Counted from the stretch's first letter, positions 24,560 through 37,126 are shown. The stretch: DNA of 64,000 nucleotides from Hymenopus coronatus (GCA_030762935.1 CM060900.1:400677132-400741131), one strand, 5' to 3'. Notes: generated from the sequence alone by a model not told the origin. Numbers and translations are program-made.

Positions 24560-25640
24560 AATATATGGGGAATTAATTTTTTTCTCAGAAAAGTGTGTGT
24601 TTGTGCGTGTATAAACAGATAACTAAAAAACAAATTTTCAGTTGAATATGAAACTGAATACTTAAGCATGTTCGAAGGTAAACACAGTAACATTTTCAAA
24701 AATTATCCTCATTCTAATCAACGTTTATATGGAACCTTTTTTCTAACTTGATTCTTTTAGAAATGATTTATGTGTAAGGTATTTTATAAAAAATGAAAGT
24801 ATATTTTTTAATTTTCTTGGAATGGCCTCTGAATTTTGTGAATACATTTTGTATAACTGCTACACCTTAAGAAATAGAGAAATATTTGACAATATCTTGT
24901 TAAAGCACAGATTTCGTGTCGAATTTCCCTTGTGGTGCTAACTATTTCCGAGATGTTCCACTTTTTTAATACTTATAATTTATTCAATATGAAGTCCTTA
25001 TCCTTTTCTAGAGGTCATACAAAGAGCATGGAATTTAAGTCATCACATATGGACACACTATTTAAAGAATCTGACTATCGGTTTATCTAAGGCACTCTAC
25101 AACAAAATGAATAAATGCGAATCGAAAGTTTTTCTGGATTAACAAGGAGTGGACCGCGCTGTGGCCGAATAGTTAAACCACTCGCCTCTCACCTAGACGA
25201 CCCGGGTTTGATCCCAAGAGACCGCATGTGAGGATTTTGGTGGACAAAGCGGCGAAGGGGCATGTTTTCTCCGGTTTCTCCCGCCCTCGCATTCCACCGG
25301 TGTTCCATCTTCATTCCGTATATCATCAGTGTTATCGGCTGCGGCGCCACAAGTAGTAAATGTGGGTGTTAAAAACTGTAAAAAAAACAAGAAGTGGGTA
25401 ATTACAATATTTCTTATGAAGTGTATCGAATAGTGAGTAGAGAAAATAATGAGAATGTAAAACATCCCCCTTTTTTTTTTTAGATAAAATGGTACTCGTA
25501 ACCGAACCTTAATTTTAATATTTCTGTTTTAAATGATGTTTGTGTATCCAAAATATGGATTTATATAGAGTAAAACGTTTTTACATAATATTGTATAAAT
25601 ACCTTTAAAGTTTTGAATGTATATTTATCTTATGCCCAAA
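24560..25640 (+). repeat. dispersed repeat R1, diverged copy with nested SINE b
   Basis: Blocks recognisable from other R1 copies are TTTTCTTGGAATGGCCTCTGAA near 24810, a CTATTTCCGAGATGTTCC block near 24940 and GTAGAGAAAATAATG near 25435. A family-b SINE at 25152-25375 splits the copy. Divergence from the other copies is high. Confidence 0.6.
25152..25375 (+). repeat. tRNA-derived SINE, family b
   Basis: The head GTGGCCGAATAGTTAAACC carries the A box and GGGTTTGATCCC the B box. The body matches the copy at 1444-1665 and ends GGCGCCACAAGTAGTAAA. It is inserted in an R1 copy. Confidence 0.87.
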
Positions 25641-26380
25641 TAAATAGGACAATTGTAGTTTAGAAAGCTTAGAAGCTATGACATTCTCGACGAAAAAAAA
25701 TCGAATCCCTCTGTTAAAGCAAGATTTCTTTAGCAGAGGAGAATTGTCACGCAGATATGTTTTAAGAGACCGATCGAGAATAAAGCACGTGCGAAGTACG
25801 GATGTCAGCGAGCCAGAGAGAACTGCGGTGTTCGGACTGCACTAGCGTACAAACGTGTCAGAAAATTCTTCTGCTCGAAGTAGGTAAGCATGGTCATAAA
25901 GTTCAGCCTCTATTCTACTTGATATACAGAAAAAGTAATATATAAGTTCCTGAACACAGGTGTAATTAAGTTACAGCCACATTCCTAATCAGATCTAAAC
26001 GAAGCAAAATCAGTTGTCGACATTCATGGTTAACTCTAAACATAGGTGCAAAGTTTTGCCGCTAGCGACATGTTAGTTATCTAACTCCTAGAGAGGAGGT
26101 TTGTTTTCAACTTGAAAGTAACGATAAGACTGAGAAACTTCTTGAAGGAAGAAAGGGAAAAATAAATAGCATTAGATAATTGTATGACCGGACGCAGGGG
26201 AAAATGTCATGAGACATCTGCACAACTATATTAAACAACCAAAAACAACCCAGATGCAATATCTACATTGGGAAGCTTCAAACTTGCTGCGATTTTAGTA
26301 ATAGACTAAAATATAAAGATCAGATTCGGATTATAAAGTTATTGATCAAGATAGTAGGTAATCACCTGATAATAAATAGC
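25641..26380. other. intergenic, no recognised gene
   Basis: Nothing supported on either strand. Confidence 0.55.
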
Positions 26381-26385
26381 TACTA

Positions 26386-27686
26386 CGAGAGCGGATCAAA
26401 AAGTAAGCACAATATTTTTTTGTGCCTTGGTATTGCAGCTGGAACTCAGAAATTTCACACCGAATATAGTTTGACGTTTTCACTACAAAGGGTATCCTTT
26501 TATTTGCACTCTGGCGAGAGAAGCGTGAACTATGCAATAAAGATGGCGCACGTGCTACTGTCGTGCACGTGTGATAAGCAGAGAAGTGTGATTCGATATT
26601 TGTGGACCAAAGAAGATAAACCGAGTGAAATTCACAGGGACATGCGTGTCGTGTATGGGGATGATTGTATGGACTGTAGCAATGTCTCCAGGTGGTGTGC
26701 TTTCTTCCAAGAGGGCCGTGTGAACCTTAGTGATTCGTCACGCTCCGGGAGACCGGTAAAAGCTGCAACCCCGCAGAAGGTCAGAGGCATTGAGGCGGCG
26801 ATTTTGAACGACCGGCATGTGCAACTGTGAATCTTATTGTAACAGTTCAACGTTTCCTATGGTGCAGTGTATGATATTGTTCATGACGTGTTGAAATTTG
26901 GTAAAGTTAGTGCTCGCCGGGTGCCTAAAGCACCTGACAGACAACCACAAGGGCCAGCGAATGATGACAAGCTTGGATTACACCACAGAAGGGCATGCCT
27001 TTCTGAAAGGAATCATCACAGGTGATGAGTCATGGGTATATCACTACACGCCCGAAACAAATCAGGCAAGTATGGAGTGGAAACATGATTCCCCAGTAAA
27101 GAAAAAATTCAACGTGATCTAGTCTGTTAGGAAAATGTTTGTGACAGTGTTCTGGGATATGCATGGTGCTTTACTGGTGGGTTTTGTTGAACACGGAACC
27201 ATTGTGAATGCTGCAGACTACATTAAAACCTTGGTGAAGTTGCATCATGCCCTTCGTGACAAACACCATGACATTAATGCTGACGATGTCAAACTTCATG
27301 ACAATGCTCGCCCCCATGTTGCTGCTGCTGTTCGTCAGAAAATCACCAAATTTGGTTCAGAGATGCCCCAGCATCCACCATACAGTCCAGGCCTTGCACT
27401 GTTGGACTTTCATCTGTTTAATCCCATTAAGAAATTCCTGGTTTTGCGGCGTATGCGGAAGTGAAATCAGCCGTTCACAGATGGCTATGCTCCAAGGAAA
27501 CGGACTTGTACAAACAGGGCATATTGAAACTGGTAACACGATGAGAAAAATGTGTTGAGAAAGTTAGTGACCATGTAGAAAACTAGGTAAAAAGTATAAG
27601 TTCATTTGTTATTTTTGTTGTTGTTTCTTTAACTATTAAACTTGTTTGTAAAAAGCTATTGTGTATTACTTTTCGATCAGTCCTAG
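26386..27686 (+). mobile_element. mariner transposon, decayed
   Basis: A region of about 1.3 kb is bounded by imperfect short TIRs sharing GATC, AAAAGTAA and ACACAAT-type blocks (left from 26386, right ending about 27686), with TA at each outer edge. It contains a single plus-strand transposase relic. TIR mismatches and coding damage both indicate an old copy. Confidence 0.82.
26543..27586 (+). pseudogene. mariner (DD34D) transposase, broken
   Basis: The N terminus shows the mariner paired helix-turn-helix region (QRSVIRYLWTKEDKPSEIHR, then SGRPVKAATP). The catalytic part has GDESWVYHYTPE, LHDNARPH and a final LLDFHLF. The second and third Asp are separated by 34 residues, defining the DD34D mariner group. 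The usual PSD before the last Asp has become LLD. Stops fall at about 26828 (TGA), 27120 (TAG) and in the C terminus (TGA for a usual Trp), and the frame changes between 26830 and 26900 and again near 27460. The total of about 347 codons is the normal mariner length. Confidence 0.9.
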
Positions 27687-27689
27687 TAT

Positions 27690-29965
27690 ATCTATTTATT
27701 GGTGTTTTAAATTTAAATGGACACATATTTAAAAAATAAGCACAAGATGGGAAATCAGGCACAAATTGGACAACTGAATAAGTTATGCTCATTGTGTAGC
27801 CCTGTAACAGAATTAGAAATGTGATAACGCTGCTATGTTTATCAGAGATCTACTAAATATTGCTATCTGCGTGTTTCCTGTGAGACAACAGCAAAACATT
27901 AAGTTAAGGAGAAGTTGCGTCAACATATATGCGCAGAGCTCATAACGCTTCTGTTCACGAAAGAGTGAAGTACGCTAGCGCTAGTTTTAGTGCGGCATTC
28001 TTCAGTGTTTATCCAAATAAATATTAGTTAACTTGTTAACTTGCAAGAAGACAGTGAGCTGACGATATCAATAGCGATGGTGGTTATGAGGACGAACATG
28101 ATGCAGCAATGAGCGGAATTGAGGAGCTGTAGGAACATGTGGTGAGTACAGTAATAATAGATATGTTCATTGTTGCCAACTCATTGTGTGATTTGCTGGG
28201 GCGCAAACAGAAGTAAACATTAACACTCCTTCAAGCAAACCACTCCGTCTCACGCTCTACATATCGCTAATGACCAGAGCTAGGAAGTTCGTACCGATCA
28301 CCGTTCCTTATATACATAGTTTGCGACCGAACATCTCGCCGCATCAAAACAAGTCATTGATAAACATGCAGGGGAGAGGTAAAAAAAAACCTGTAGTAAA
28401 GTAAGCAGTACTGTTTCCAGAGAACAAAAATTACTTATGAAACATTCTATAAGCCCACCTATTTAGATAATTATGTACAACATACAATTTATTACATATA
28501 TAAGGATGACTAACTGATTTCTATATATGTACACTATGAAAACACCCAATAAATTATAACACGGATTCTAATATTTACTGATCGACTGTTAAATAAATAT
28601 CAAATATATAACAATATATGATATAAAATTAATTTCTGAAATATCTTCAGATTCTTGCCAGGTAAAAACGAAAGCAGGAATTAAGCTAAACCTTTACTCA
28701 TCTGCAGCTATATTACTGAAAACTATATGCACTTTTGAAGCCTTTCACATGAAAACCTCATTCTAAAATTTATAATGCGAAAAAATGTATTCCACTTCGC
28801 ATGATATGAACGGGGAATATTTGAAATATTTTATCAGTTCCGTTTCAGTATCACCAAGCAAATAACATTTGTTGGGATCTAAAAGTGCAGCTTGTATGCG
28901 ATACATCATACTGGCATTCTTTTCCGTTACACTTTTCATTTTCATCTTTATTTCAGGTAGGATGGTCGTGGATTGGTAGATCCATCTTGACAGTTCTACA
29001 TGCCGCACAGATTCAGTTCAACTCCATACCTCTGGACTGTAACAGTGTGATAGTTGTAGGTTAACTCATTGAATAAATTTGCAATCAATAATATACTTCT
29101 GTAAAGCTGCTCTGATACTAGGCTTTTGAAGGTTTGTATACGAGAACTGCCATCGGTTTCTAAATAAGTACATTAATAAGTATACTGATAGAAAACTTAC
29201 TACGGTTGTAAAACAAATTAATTTTACCCACATTTGAGCAGAATAAGATATTATTCGAACGCCTTCCCACCAACCTGGTTCTGTGTGCAGTGATACCTGT
29301 TTTGCGGTAATGGTTTGCACTCTATGTTGACCTTTGCTCGCGCAAGTAGCGCCGCATACTATTACCAAATCTGGTCGCTCTTACTCTGCATAAGGAAATT
29401 GGTACGAGCTTCCTAGCTCTGCTAATGACATATTATATATGTATAAAAATTAGCTTTATAACAAAGTTGTTTCGGTATAACTATGGATGTGCCAGCAATT
29501 ACTTGTTTAACGCAGCACGCTGTTGTTTAATTCGCGTCAAGCTGGCATCTCTATTATTTCTCTCAGAGAGGAAGGGAAGGAAAGCAATTCCCCCTATTCG
29601 CAAGATTTGTTCAGGTTTTGCCTCAGGACCTATAACCACCTCCACGGGGACTATGCTTCCGTACTTCAACCGCGAGCTTTACAACTGACACTAGGTAGAG
29701 ATGTGACTATCCGCTATTTTTGCGTAACGGTTATAAACTGTGACGTTTAGAGTGTGATAACGGTTACAGTAACAGCTACTAAGTTATCTGTTTTGATGGT
29801 TTTCAATGGTTATCACGTTAGCAGTTGCATTACATGCAACTTTTATCCATAACGATTAAGTTATTTATCCTAATGGTAAATTGCAATAATAGTTACCAGT
29901 AACGATTAGCCGGGGTACATTCTATTGGAACGATGTCTGCAGACTTGCTTTGCTATTTGATGCAG
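27690..29965. other. intergenic; MYB-site-like patch at its end
   Basis: No gene recognised. Between about 29735 and 29930 the sequence is dense in TAACGGTTA and TAACGATTA variants, some in inverted pairs (GTGATAACGG against GGTTATCAC). An unconfirmed hAT-like terminus (TAGAGATGTGAC) is at 29697. Confidence 0.45.
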
Positions 29966-29969
29966 TCTA

Positions 29970-31290
29970 AAAATCTTGTGTGTTTCATTAACATCACCTT
30001 CTCTAGCTTTTCCGCAAACAAACATTTCTTACAAGACAGTAATTTTTTATCTACATCATGCTAATCGAGACAAACATTAACAGAATTGGTCTTATAGTTT
30101 GCTTCTTTGTAAGTAGAAGGGAAATAATGGAATACAATAAGCTGAAGAGAGTCAAATCTTTTAAAAGCCGATCGTTATATGAAAAAATTTAAATTAGGTT
30201 CTCTTTGCTTACTAGGAATAAACGAAAGAAGTAGGAAAAGAAAGGCGACTTTCCGTTTGAGAAATGTTTTAAGAAGCTTAAAACTGAAATCCATAACACC
30301 GAATATCTCGGAAACGGTTAACTCCACCAAAAAATGTATACAGCATGAACTGTGTGTTTTAACCAGATCTATATTTTGTGCAGTAAGTTTTTGTTTATCT
30401 CTTACGGTTTAACAGTTATACAAAAATCATCCAGAATGAAGAGTCTTCAGAGGCTATTCCCAGAAAATTCAAGATATTTTCATGGCTGCTGTTACAATTT
30501 AAGTTATTAGGGTAGAGATGCGAGACGTTTTGTCTGGGAATTACACTTTACCAACAGCCAGGCAGACACAAGGGACGCAGGTCTGTCCTACCAGAAACCA
30601 CAGGGATTAATGTCCTACACTACATGATACAGTAATTTAAAGTGCATGGAGCTAACTGAGTTACTAATTTAAAGACATAAGCACTTATTAATATCAAATA
30701 TTTGTTACGATACCTTGTACATTTTAGCGTGGCGTCCATCATGGCTACCTGGGCGAGCCGCGCTCCTGCTTTGCGACTAACTCGTCACACTTTCTAACAC
30801 ACAAGAGACCTTTTCTCGTGTGGCACTCTCCTTTGTGTACTGTATAGGTTGGCAGTATCGCCAAAATATGAAAACCAAATCCACTCAACACTGCCACATC
30901 CTACCCATGCAGCCATGATGCCACAATATGCATTGTTTGTCATAAAAATATATTGAACGAATGTTATTTTAGTCAAAATCATTAGTCACTTTTGAAAAAA
31001 ATAATTCGAAAAGTGTTCTACGTAAAGCTCAGTTGGGGGTGGAGGGATTTACTTGAAAATCTCCGTGTCGTATCCTTGAAAGATACGAAACTTAAACACC
31101 AAGTTTGGTATTTTACCGTCGTTTCGCTTTTGAGTTTTGTTGTACACAGGCACACACGGATCTTTTTCTAAAAATGCTTCTTTTGGATTCAGAGGACCGT
31201 AAAAAAGTATTTTCTGTGAAATCTCGGTATCGAATTTTTGGGTGGAATACAATATGTTCTCTATCCCCTATGTGTATTATACATACATGC
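29970..31290 (-). repeat. dispersed repeat R1, minus-strand copy
   Basis: The order of blocks is reversed relative to 3275-4440: CATGCTAATCGAG, ATATCTCGGAAACGG, TCTTCAGAGGCTATTCCC, then the CGTGTCGTATCCTTG region and TCGGTATCGAATTTTTGG. The middle (30500-31000) is an insertion or divergent segment. No coding potential. Confidence 0.65.
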
Positions 31291-31299
31291 TAGAGTAAG

Positions 31300-32170
31300 T
31301 AAGAAAAAGTTTCTCTAGCTGTGTCAACACTTTGATTACCTACTACGGCAAAATGCATTCGCTCTCTATCTCTCTCTTTTTCACTCACACACTCACACAA
31401 CAAAATGTATTCCTTTGCGTTTCCTTCTCCTTAATGGCTAAGATGTTTCTGCCTTAAGTGCACTTTTCTTAACACGTGCAAATGGGAACCATCGCAAAAA
31501 ATCATGCAAATCCAGGTCGGAGGGATGCAGCTGTACAATATTGATAAAGAATATTCAATTTACAATTATGATGTGTTTAATAGGCAACATGCCTTTCATT
31601 TTTGGGGTTTGGTTCTTCAAATGCTATCGTATATTTTTGGGTCTTTCATTGTTTGTTATGTAAGGCTAAAGGGTAAATATCCATGATGAGAATTCCAAAG
31701 GAACGTGCTTTTCGAATTCAAAATTTGGAGAAATGACAGATTTACTTGGGCAATCTTAGAGAATATACTTACTGACATTTTGCAACTCTGAATAATAATG
31801 GGCAGAGCTTTGAAAAAACAATGAACATAAATCAACCAAAGTCATTGAGAATTCATTGCAGTGGATTACAAGATACGTCTTTACTGTATCGAAAAAAGGC
31901 TCCCCTATTGTCACTCAAAATATTTTTGAATCATCCCCATGTTTGTTCAGTGTCAAACGTCTACCCTGTCGTATTTTTGAAAATGTTCAAATTGCGTTCT
32001 CTTTCAGTTTTCACTGGTTTATCTACTGACCGGACCTTAAAAAGGCCAGGCAGTGAGCAATGCTAAATAATCCGACAAGTTTTAAAACAGACTGTGGAGA
32101 CTACGCTTACTCCATTATATCATAGTTATACTCTGTGCGTACCGAACCTCAATCCGGAATTTTGTGACCC
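31300..32170. other. intergenic, no recognised gene
   Basis: A short CT-rich patch at 31360-31385. Nothing further supported. Confidence 0.55.
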
Positions 32171-32176
32171 CGGACC

Positions 32177-32420
32177 GTGTTTTTGATATTACCTTCCGAC
32201 GTTGACGGGACCCCTCCCCCCACACAGACCTTTCTTTCCACATGGAGTGATTTCTCTGAACTCTCGTTCCACGCCGAACGCCAGAGCAAATGGTTACAAA
32301 AAGAAATCTCCATCATTAAGTCGCTTGATCCTTCTTTACTGATACATGGTAAAGAAATAAAATAAAAGGAAACGGGGGAACGGAAAATTCGCGGCATTAT
32401 ATAATCTGCCCCAGTATTGG
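32177..32420 (+). repeat. GC-rich dispersed repeat P, copy 1
   Basis: The block CGTTCCACGCCGAACGCCAG and the later CATTATATAA block recur in the same order at 47560-47760. Only two copies are in the window, so the class is unknown. Confidence 0.6.
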
Positions 32421-32439
32421 GCCACCAACCAGGAAAAGG

Positions 32440-32530
32440 CACTAAACACAAGGTTAGGGTGGCCAGCCGAACGGAAATCGAATCCGGGACCTCTTGATGG
32501 TGAGTCTCACACATTATTGCGTGGCCATCA
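32440..32530 (-). repeat. tRNA-like SINE relic
   Basis: Minus-strand GTGTGAGACTCACC precedes a B-box-like GGATTCGATTTCC, and a similar TGTGAGTCTCAC stem recurs on the minus strand near 48300-48340. It may belong to repeat P as its tRNA-like part. Confidence 0.45.
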
Positions 32531-32534
32531 CACT

Positions 32535-33435
32535 CAGTACTTGGTTGTTTAGGAAGGGGTTTTAAGTGGCAATTATCACTCCAATCTAGAATCCAGTTGG
32601 ATGGAGACCCTTCACGTCACTTACTAACCTCCGATACCGGGAAACCATAAAATAACATACTGTTAATTAAAAACAACGCAAAACTTTTTGCCCACGATAC
32701 GGGAAACCATACCTTAACATATCTACCGTTAATTAAAAACCGTGAAAAGCTTTTGATTCGTATAAAATAGTAATTAGTGTGAATAAGGGGACTACAGAAG
32801 ATTGGGTTTAATTTGTTCGGCGTCACTCTTCCCTCTTCTGCATTCATACGATTACAACGCAGCCAATAATGCAATAAAAATGGCTGCTTCTACAACTGCT
32901 ATTAGCTTGGCGAGTGACAAACAAGGTAAAACAGTAAGCATTCTAGAGTACGTTAAAAGCAGCAGGAAACCATTTGTGTGGAAAATTTTCAACAAACCAA
33001 TGTAGAAGAATCCTACTGTGTTGTGAATAACATTGTTAATATAACTACAGATTATACTAGTATTTATTTGCGGACTGATGCATGTGCGTAAAGAACATTG
33101 CGAACAGCAAGGAAGAAAAGAAACAGACGCTAGCCAGAATTAGAAAAAGCAGATAACTTCACCAAAAGTTCTATTCACAGGAAAGTATTAGAGCCGTTGA
33201 ATCTCCAGTGTTAGACAAGGTATTAAATTCTCTCAACAATGATCCATGTAGCGCTTTTTAAACGGGGCATATTTCTTAGCTTACTGCAAGAAATTGTATT
33301 TAGATTTGTGAAGAGAACTAAAGTATATATAAACAATAACGGTTGAAATAGAAAACGAGGTTTGAGGGAGATAGGTTTTATACCTCTCCCAACAGTGAGA
33401 AAGCTACAGATTCATGTTCAAGTCCTATTTTAATT
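32535..33435. other. intergenic, no recognised gene
   Basis: A pair of similar segments (GATACCGGGAAACCATA near 32633 and GATACGGGAAACCATAC near 32696) forms a short diverged tandem duplication. No gene. Confidence 0.5.
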
Positions 33436-33439
33436 ATAC

Positions 33440-33680
33440 TGTATTTTAGTTTAATTGTTTTTCAAAAAAGCCGTGTTTAGGTCAGGAGTTGGAAAGGTAG
33501 AGTCAGACTGAAAAATTCAACGCCATAGCCGGGATTTGAACCACGGATCTCCCGGTCTCCCACCGGTTGATCTTCCACTGAGCTACCAAGGCAAGATGCC
33601 GGCATAGCACTGAATTTCTCTACTGACTGGCATGTTTCCCGGTAAATCTCAAATTATTTTGAGATGAAACCTCATTGGTG
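33440..33680 (-). repeat. SINE family a, split by E2
   Basis: On the minus strand it has TAGCTCAGTGGAAG (A box) and GGTTCAAATCCC (B box), then a tail with TTTTTCAGTCTGACTCTACC. The upstream part (CTCAAAATAATTTGAGAT) runs to the E2 boundary. The continuation lies beyond E2 at 44073-44115, so E2 inserted into this copy. Confidence 0.85.
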
Positions 33681-33685
33681 ACTTA
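33680..33685. repeat. left target site duplication of E2 (GACTTA)
   Basis: Abuts the first base of E2 and is repeated at 44067-44072. The related uninterrupted SINE-a copy at 44220-44490 supports that only one GACTTA-type site existed before insertion. Confidence 0.88.
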
Positions 33686-34479
33686 AGTAGTTGGAAGATG
33701 ATATTTTCGGGACAAAAGGATGCCGTCCATGTAAAACATGATTAGTACATGATGTAACACTTGAGATAACATATGCCGACAGACCCCCACACAGCGCTGC
33801 CTCTTTGCCAAGACAGTCTAAAAACTTCCCCATGTACCTGTCAATCAAAGTATGTGCTGCCGACTACTACCGCCTCCTCCTTTGCCAAATCACCTGTCTA
33901 TAAGGTTTTACTTGCAGGGCTGTTAATTGTTTGAACAATCATATTCCACATTCACAGATCAAATTCAATTTAACCGATAGAACACGCCCACGCGAATTTC
34001 TAATTTTTGAGTTACAAGGCTCATCTGCATATCAAATCGATCTAGTTTTTCACGAGGAATCTGAATCTTTAATCATAAATGCAAAATTCTATATGGTTTC
34101 AATTCGATAGCCTCTTTTAATTAAAAGTATGTAGGATTTCTCTATCTCTGGTAATTCGAGAGCTACAAGGCTCATTTGCATCACAAATCGGTCTAATTTT
34201 TCACAAGGAATCTGAATATACAAATATAGTTCAACTATCATGATGAAATAAAAAACGCGATATAATTAGTGTAGAATATTTTATATAAATTATTTAATAT
34301 GGCTTGTATAGGCGTTGCGGTAATATTTTTGCAAGGAATTATAACACTCACACGATTGAACATGTTAAAAGCTTTACTATGCAATACCAACATATGAAAT
34401 GAAAAATAGCAAGAGAGAATTGCTTTTATAAAACCTACTAATTCATCATATCAAAACCAATATGGCAGCGAAGCGATTA

Positions 34480-34560
34480 AGTTTTCCAACGAGCACAGTG
34501 AACCACAACAGGAATTGAACTTGAGACCTCTCGAACACTGAGAATGCCAACATCATTACA
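34480..34560 (-). repeat. tRNA-like relic in E2 left arm
   Basis: On the minus strand TTGGCATTCTCAGTGTTCG and the B-box-like AAGTTCAATTCCTG have tRNA-like spacing. The mirror copy in the right arm is at 43190-43270. It may be an old SINE captured before the palindrome formed. Confidence 0.45.
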
Positions 34561-34724
34561 TCAGACATAAATCTTATTATCATTTCTTACACGGAGACCT
34601 ATAATCAACTTTCAGTTGAAGGGGGTGTTGCAACCACGCGACTTTACGGCTATGTATAATTAAACAACCGCAAAAAGGATTGAATGTAGAACACAATTAT
34701 AACACTCGCTATAAATAAAAGCTG

Positions 34725-34910
34725 TTCTTATTCCTTATAATCCCCTACCCAGTACAATAATTAACTTCGCGAATAATCAGGAATACACCAATTAAAATGC
34801 CAATAACGCTTTGAGAATTGAAGTTACAATAAAATGCTATTAGCATTTTCTCAATCCTTTACCATCCCCTATTCAGTACGAGTATTAGATTCGCGATTAA
34901 TTCAATAAAT
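34725..34910. repeat. short tandem array in E2 left arm (two units)
   Basis: Two diverged units contain ATAATCCCCTACCCAGTAC and ACCATCCCCTATTCAGTAC, each followed by TTCGCGA. The right arm has three units at the equivalent place (42700-43050). Confidence 0.7.
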
Positions 34911-35199
34911 TATAATCACAATTATACCTTTATTTTAATTTTAAAAATGCAAATTACAACTTCATTTGCAACGCTATAGCCAAATGAGTGATACAAATTC
35001 TTCACGAAATTACATCTACATGTCAATTACTGCATGGATTATGCACCTAGTGTATTCAAACATTATTCGTAACAACCACAAGACTTATATAAAATGCCTT
35101 TGTTTACGCAAATGTCAGTCTTATACCAAAAATCTCATGTATTCCATTCACATGGCTTTCTCTACTTCTCTGCAACAAATTATTGTTAAAACGCCTGTG

Positions 35200-36000
35200 C
35201 ATCTATTTACTTCATGCTAATCGAGTAAACATTAGTAGAAATGGTCTTCATACTTGCTTCCTTGTAAGTAGAAGCAAAATAAGGGAGTACCATAGGTTAA
35301 AGTGATAGTCATAGTCAAAAGTTGGTTGCTATGTCACTGAAGTTCCTTTATTTGTATGGACAGCAGCTGAGAAACTCATATATGAGAAAATTATATGTTT
35401 TAGAATATTTAAATAAAATCAATGAATATATCAAAATTGTTCATTCCACAAAAAGCATGTATTTAACATAAATCGTGTTCTAATGATATATAAAGTTTAT
35501 GTGGTAGGTTTTTCTCTTCTCTTATGGTCTATTAGTTATAACAATTTATTAAAAAAAAAAAGGTCTTCAGAGATTATACTCAGAAAATTCAAGTTATACA
35601 TTTTTATTTGTTTATTTTGCCTATGTAAATATCTTTAATATTCGACATTTTAATCAAGATCGTTAGTGATACTTTTTAGGAAGTCAATATTTTTGCAATT
35701 GTTTCCATGTATAGGCTAGTTTGAGGTGTAGGGGGTGATATTATTTAAAATCTTCGTGTTGAATCCTTAGAAGATAATAAATTTAAATACCAAGTTTTGT
35801 ATTTATTGGACTTTTCGAGTTAGAGCTATGCTGCCCAGTCAGTCACACACACGAACCTTTTTCTAAAATGCTTTTTTCGTGCTCAAGGGAACCCTAAAAC
35901 ATTTATTTCCGGTGAAAGCTCGGTATCGAAGTTTTTGCTGGAGGGCAATACCTTTTCTATTCACTATGTACATATTACGTGCAGAGAAAGTAAACAAACA
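35200..36000 (-). repeat. dispersed repeat R1 inside E2 left arm
   Basis: Contains CATGCTAATCGAG, TCTTCAGAGATTATACTC, CAAGTTTTGTATT and GCTCGGTATCGAAG, colinear with R1 copies elsewhere in reverse order. The mirror copy is 41606-42410. Presence in both arms means R1 was in the element before or at palindrome formation. Confidence 0.75.
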
Positions 36001-36840
36001 GTTAACATTGCTTGAAATCACTTAGACAGCCCACAACCGACTCAGCAGTATTCTCTAATTTCAACACTGAACATTTTTCAACAAGGGAATACCATACCAA
36101 AACAACAGCTAACATGGCTCGAAATCGCTTAAGACAGCCCACAACTGACTCAGCAGTATTCTCTAATTTCAACACTGAGGTATAATCTATAACTTGAAGC
36201 GCTCATCATATAACTTGACGATTATGCATAAATAGATATCTTCAAAAAAATACTATACCAAAAGCAACAGCTAACATTGCTTGAAATCACTTAGCCTACA
36301 ACTGACTCAGCAGTATTCTCTATTTTCAACACTGAACATTTTTCAACAAGGGAACACCATGCCAAAAACAACAGCTAACATGGCTTGAAATCACTTAAGA
36401 CAGCCCACAACTGACTCAGCAGTATGCCCTAATTTTAATACTGAAGTATATACTATAACTTGAAGCATCACAAATCTTGACGTTTATGCATAAATAAATA
36501 CCTTCAAAAGAAATACCATACCAAAAACAACAACTAACATTGCTTGAAATCACTGACACAGCGGTATTCTCTAATTTCAAAACTGAAGTATAAGCTATAA
36601 CTTGAGGCACTCATCACATAACTTGACTATCATGCATAAATAGACTTCTTCAAAAAAGATATACCATACAAAAAACAGCAGCTAACATTGTTCGAAATCA
36701 CTTAGACAGCCTGCAACTGACACAGCAGTATTCTCTAATTTCAAAACTGACGAATAAGCTATAACTTTTAAGCGCTTATTATATAACCTGACGATTGCGC
36801 ATAAATCAATATTTTCATAAAAGGGGGAATATTCAGTAGA
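35998..36840 (+). repeat. E2 left array with TGACTCAGCA sites (six units)
   Basis: Six units each start near a TAACATTGCTTGAAATCAC-type block (36003, 36110, 36270, 36375, 36533 and 36684), spaced alternately about 105 and 155 bp. Each has a bZIP-like core: TGACTCAGCA at 36146, 36303 and 36412, CGACTCAGCA near 36038, and TGACACAGC at 36554 and 36718. The array sits some 300 bp upstream of the gene's TATA box, so it could act as an enhancer or replication region. This role is inference. Confidence 0.8.
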
Positions 36841-37126
36841 CACTTATCACAATCGCTATGAATAAAAACCCCGCAAGGCTACTCACCTCTTGGCTAACAT
36901 ATACCACAAGCGATAACTGAGATATTACAGGGAAGCATGACCCGACCAGTTTCAGACGATAAAGAAGGCTGGCAACATTTTGAACAAAACATCCTAGCCT
37001 CTCCCCTTCAGAGCTTTATGTTAGAAAAACATGCTCACTCGGCCCCTCCAGGCTAAGAACCTACAGATACATGCATTCCCCTCCCTTAGGTATGCACTGA
37101 AAGAACATGTTTTTTATGTGAGCAAC

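Noticed and set aside
27990..28150. Acidic N terminus of a piggyBac-like transposase
   Set aside because: A short acidic frame (SDGGYEDEHDAAM) with nothing of the catalytic domain after it, no TTAA-flanked ends.
34966..35220. 84-codon frame conserved in both E2 arms (also 42384-42584)
   Set aside because: It lies at the edge of the R1 repeat, conservation is expected from the palindrome, and it has no promoter or domain.
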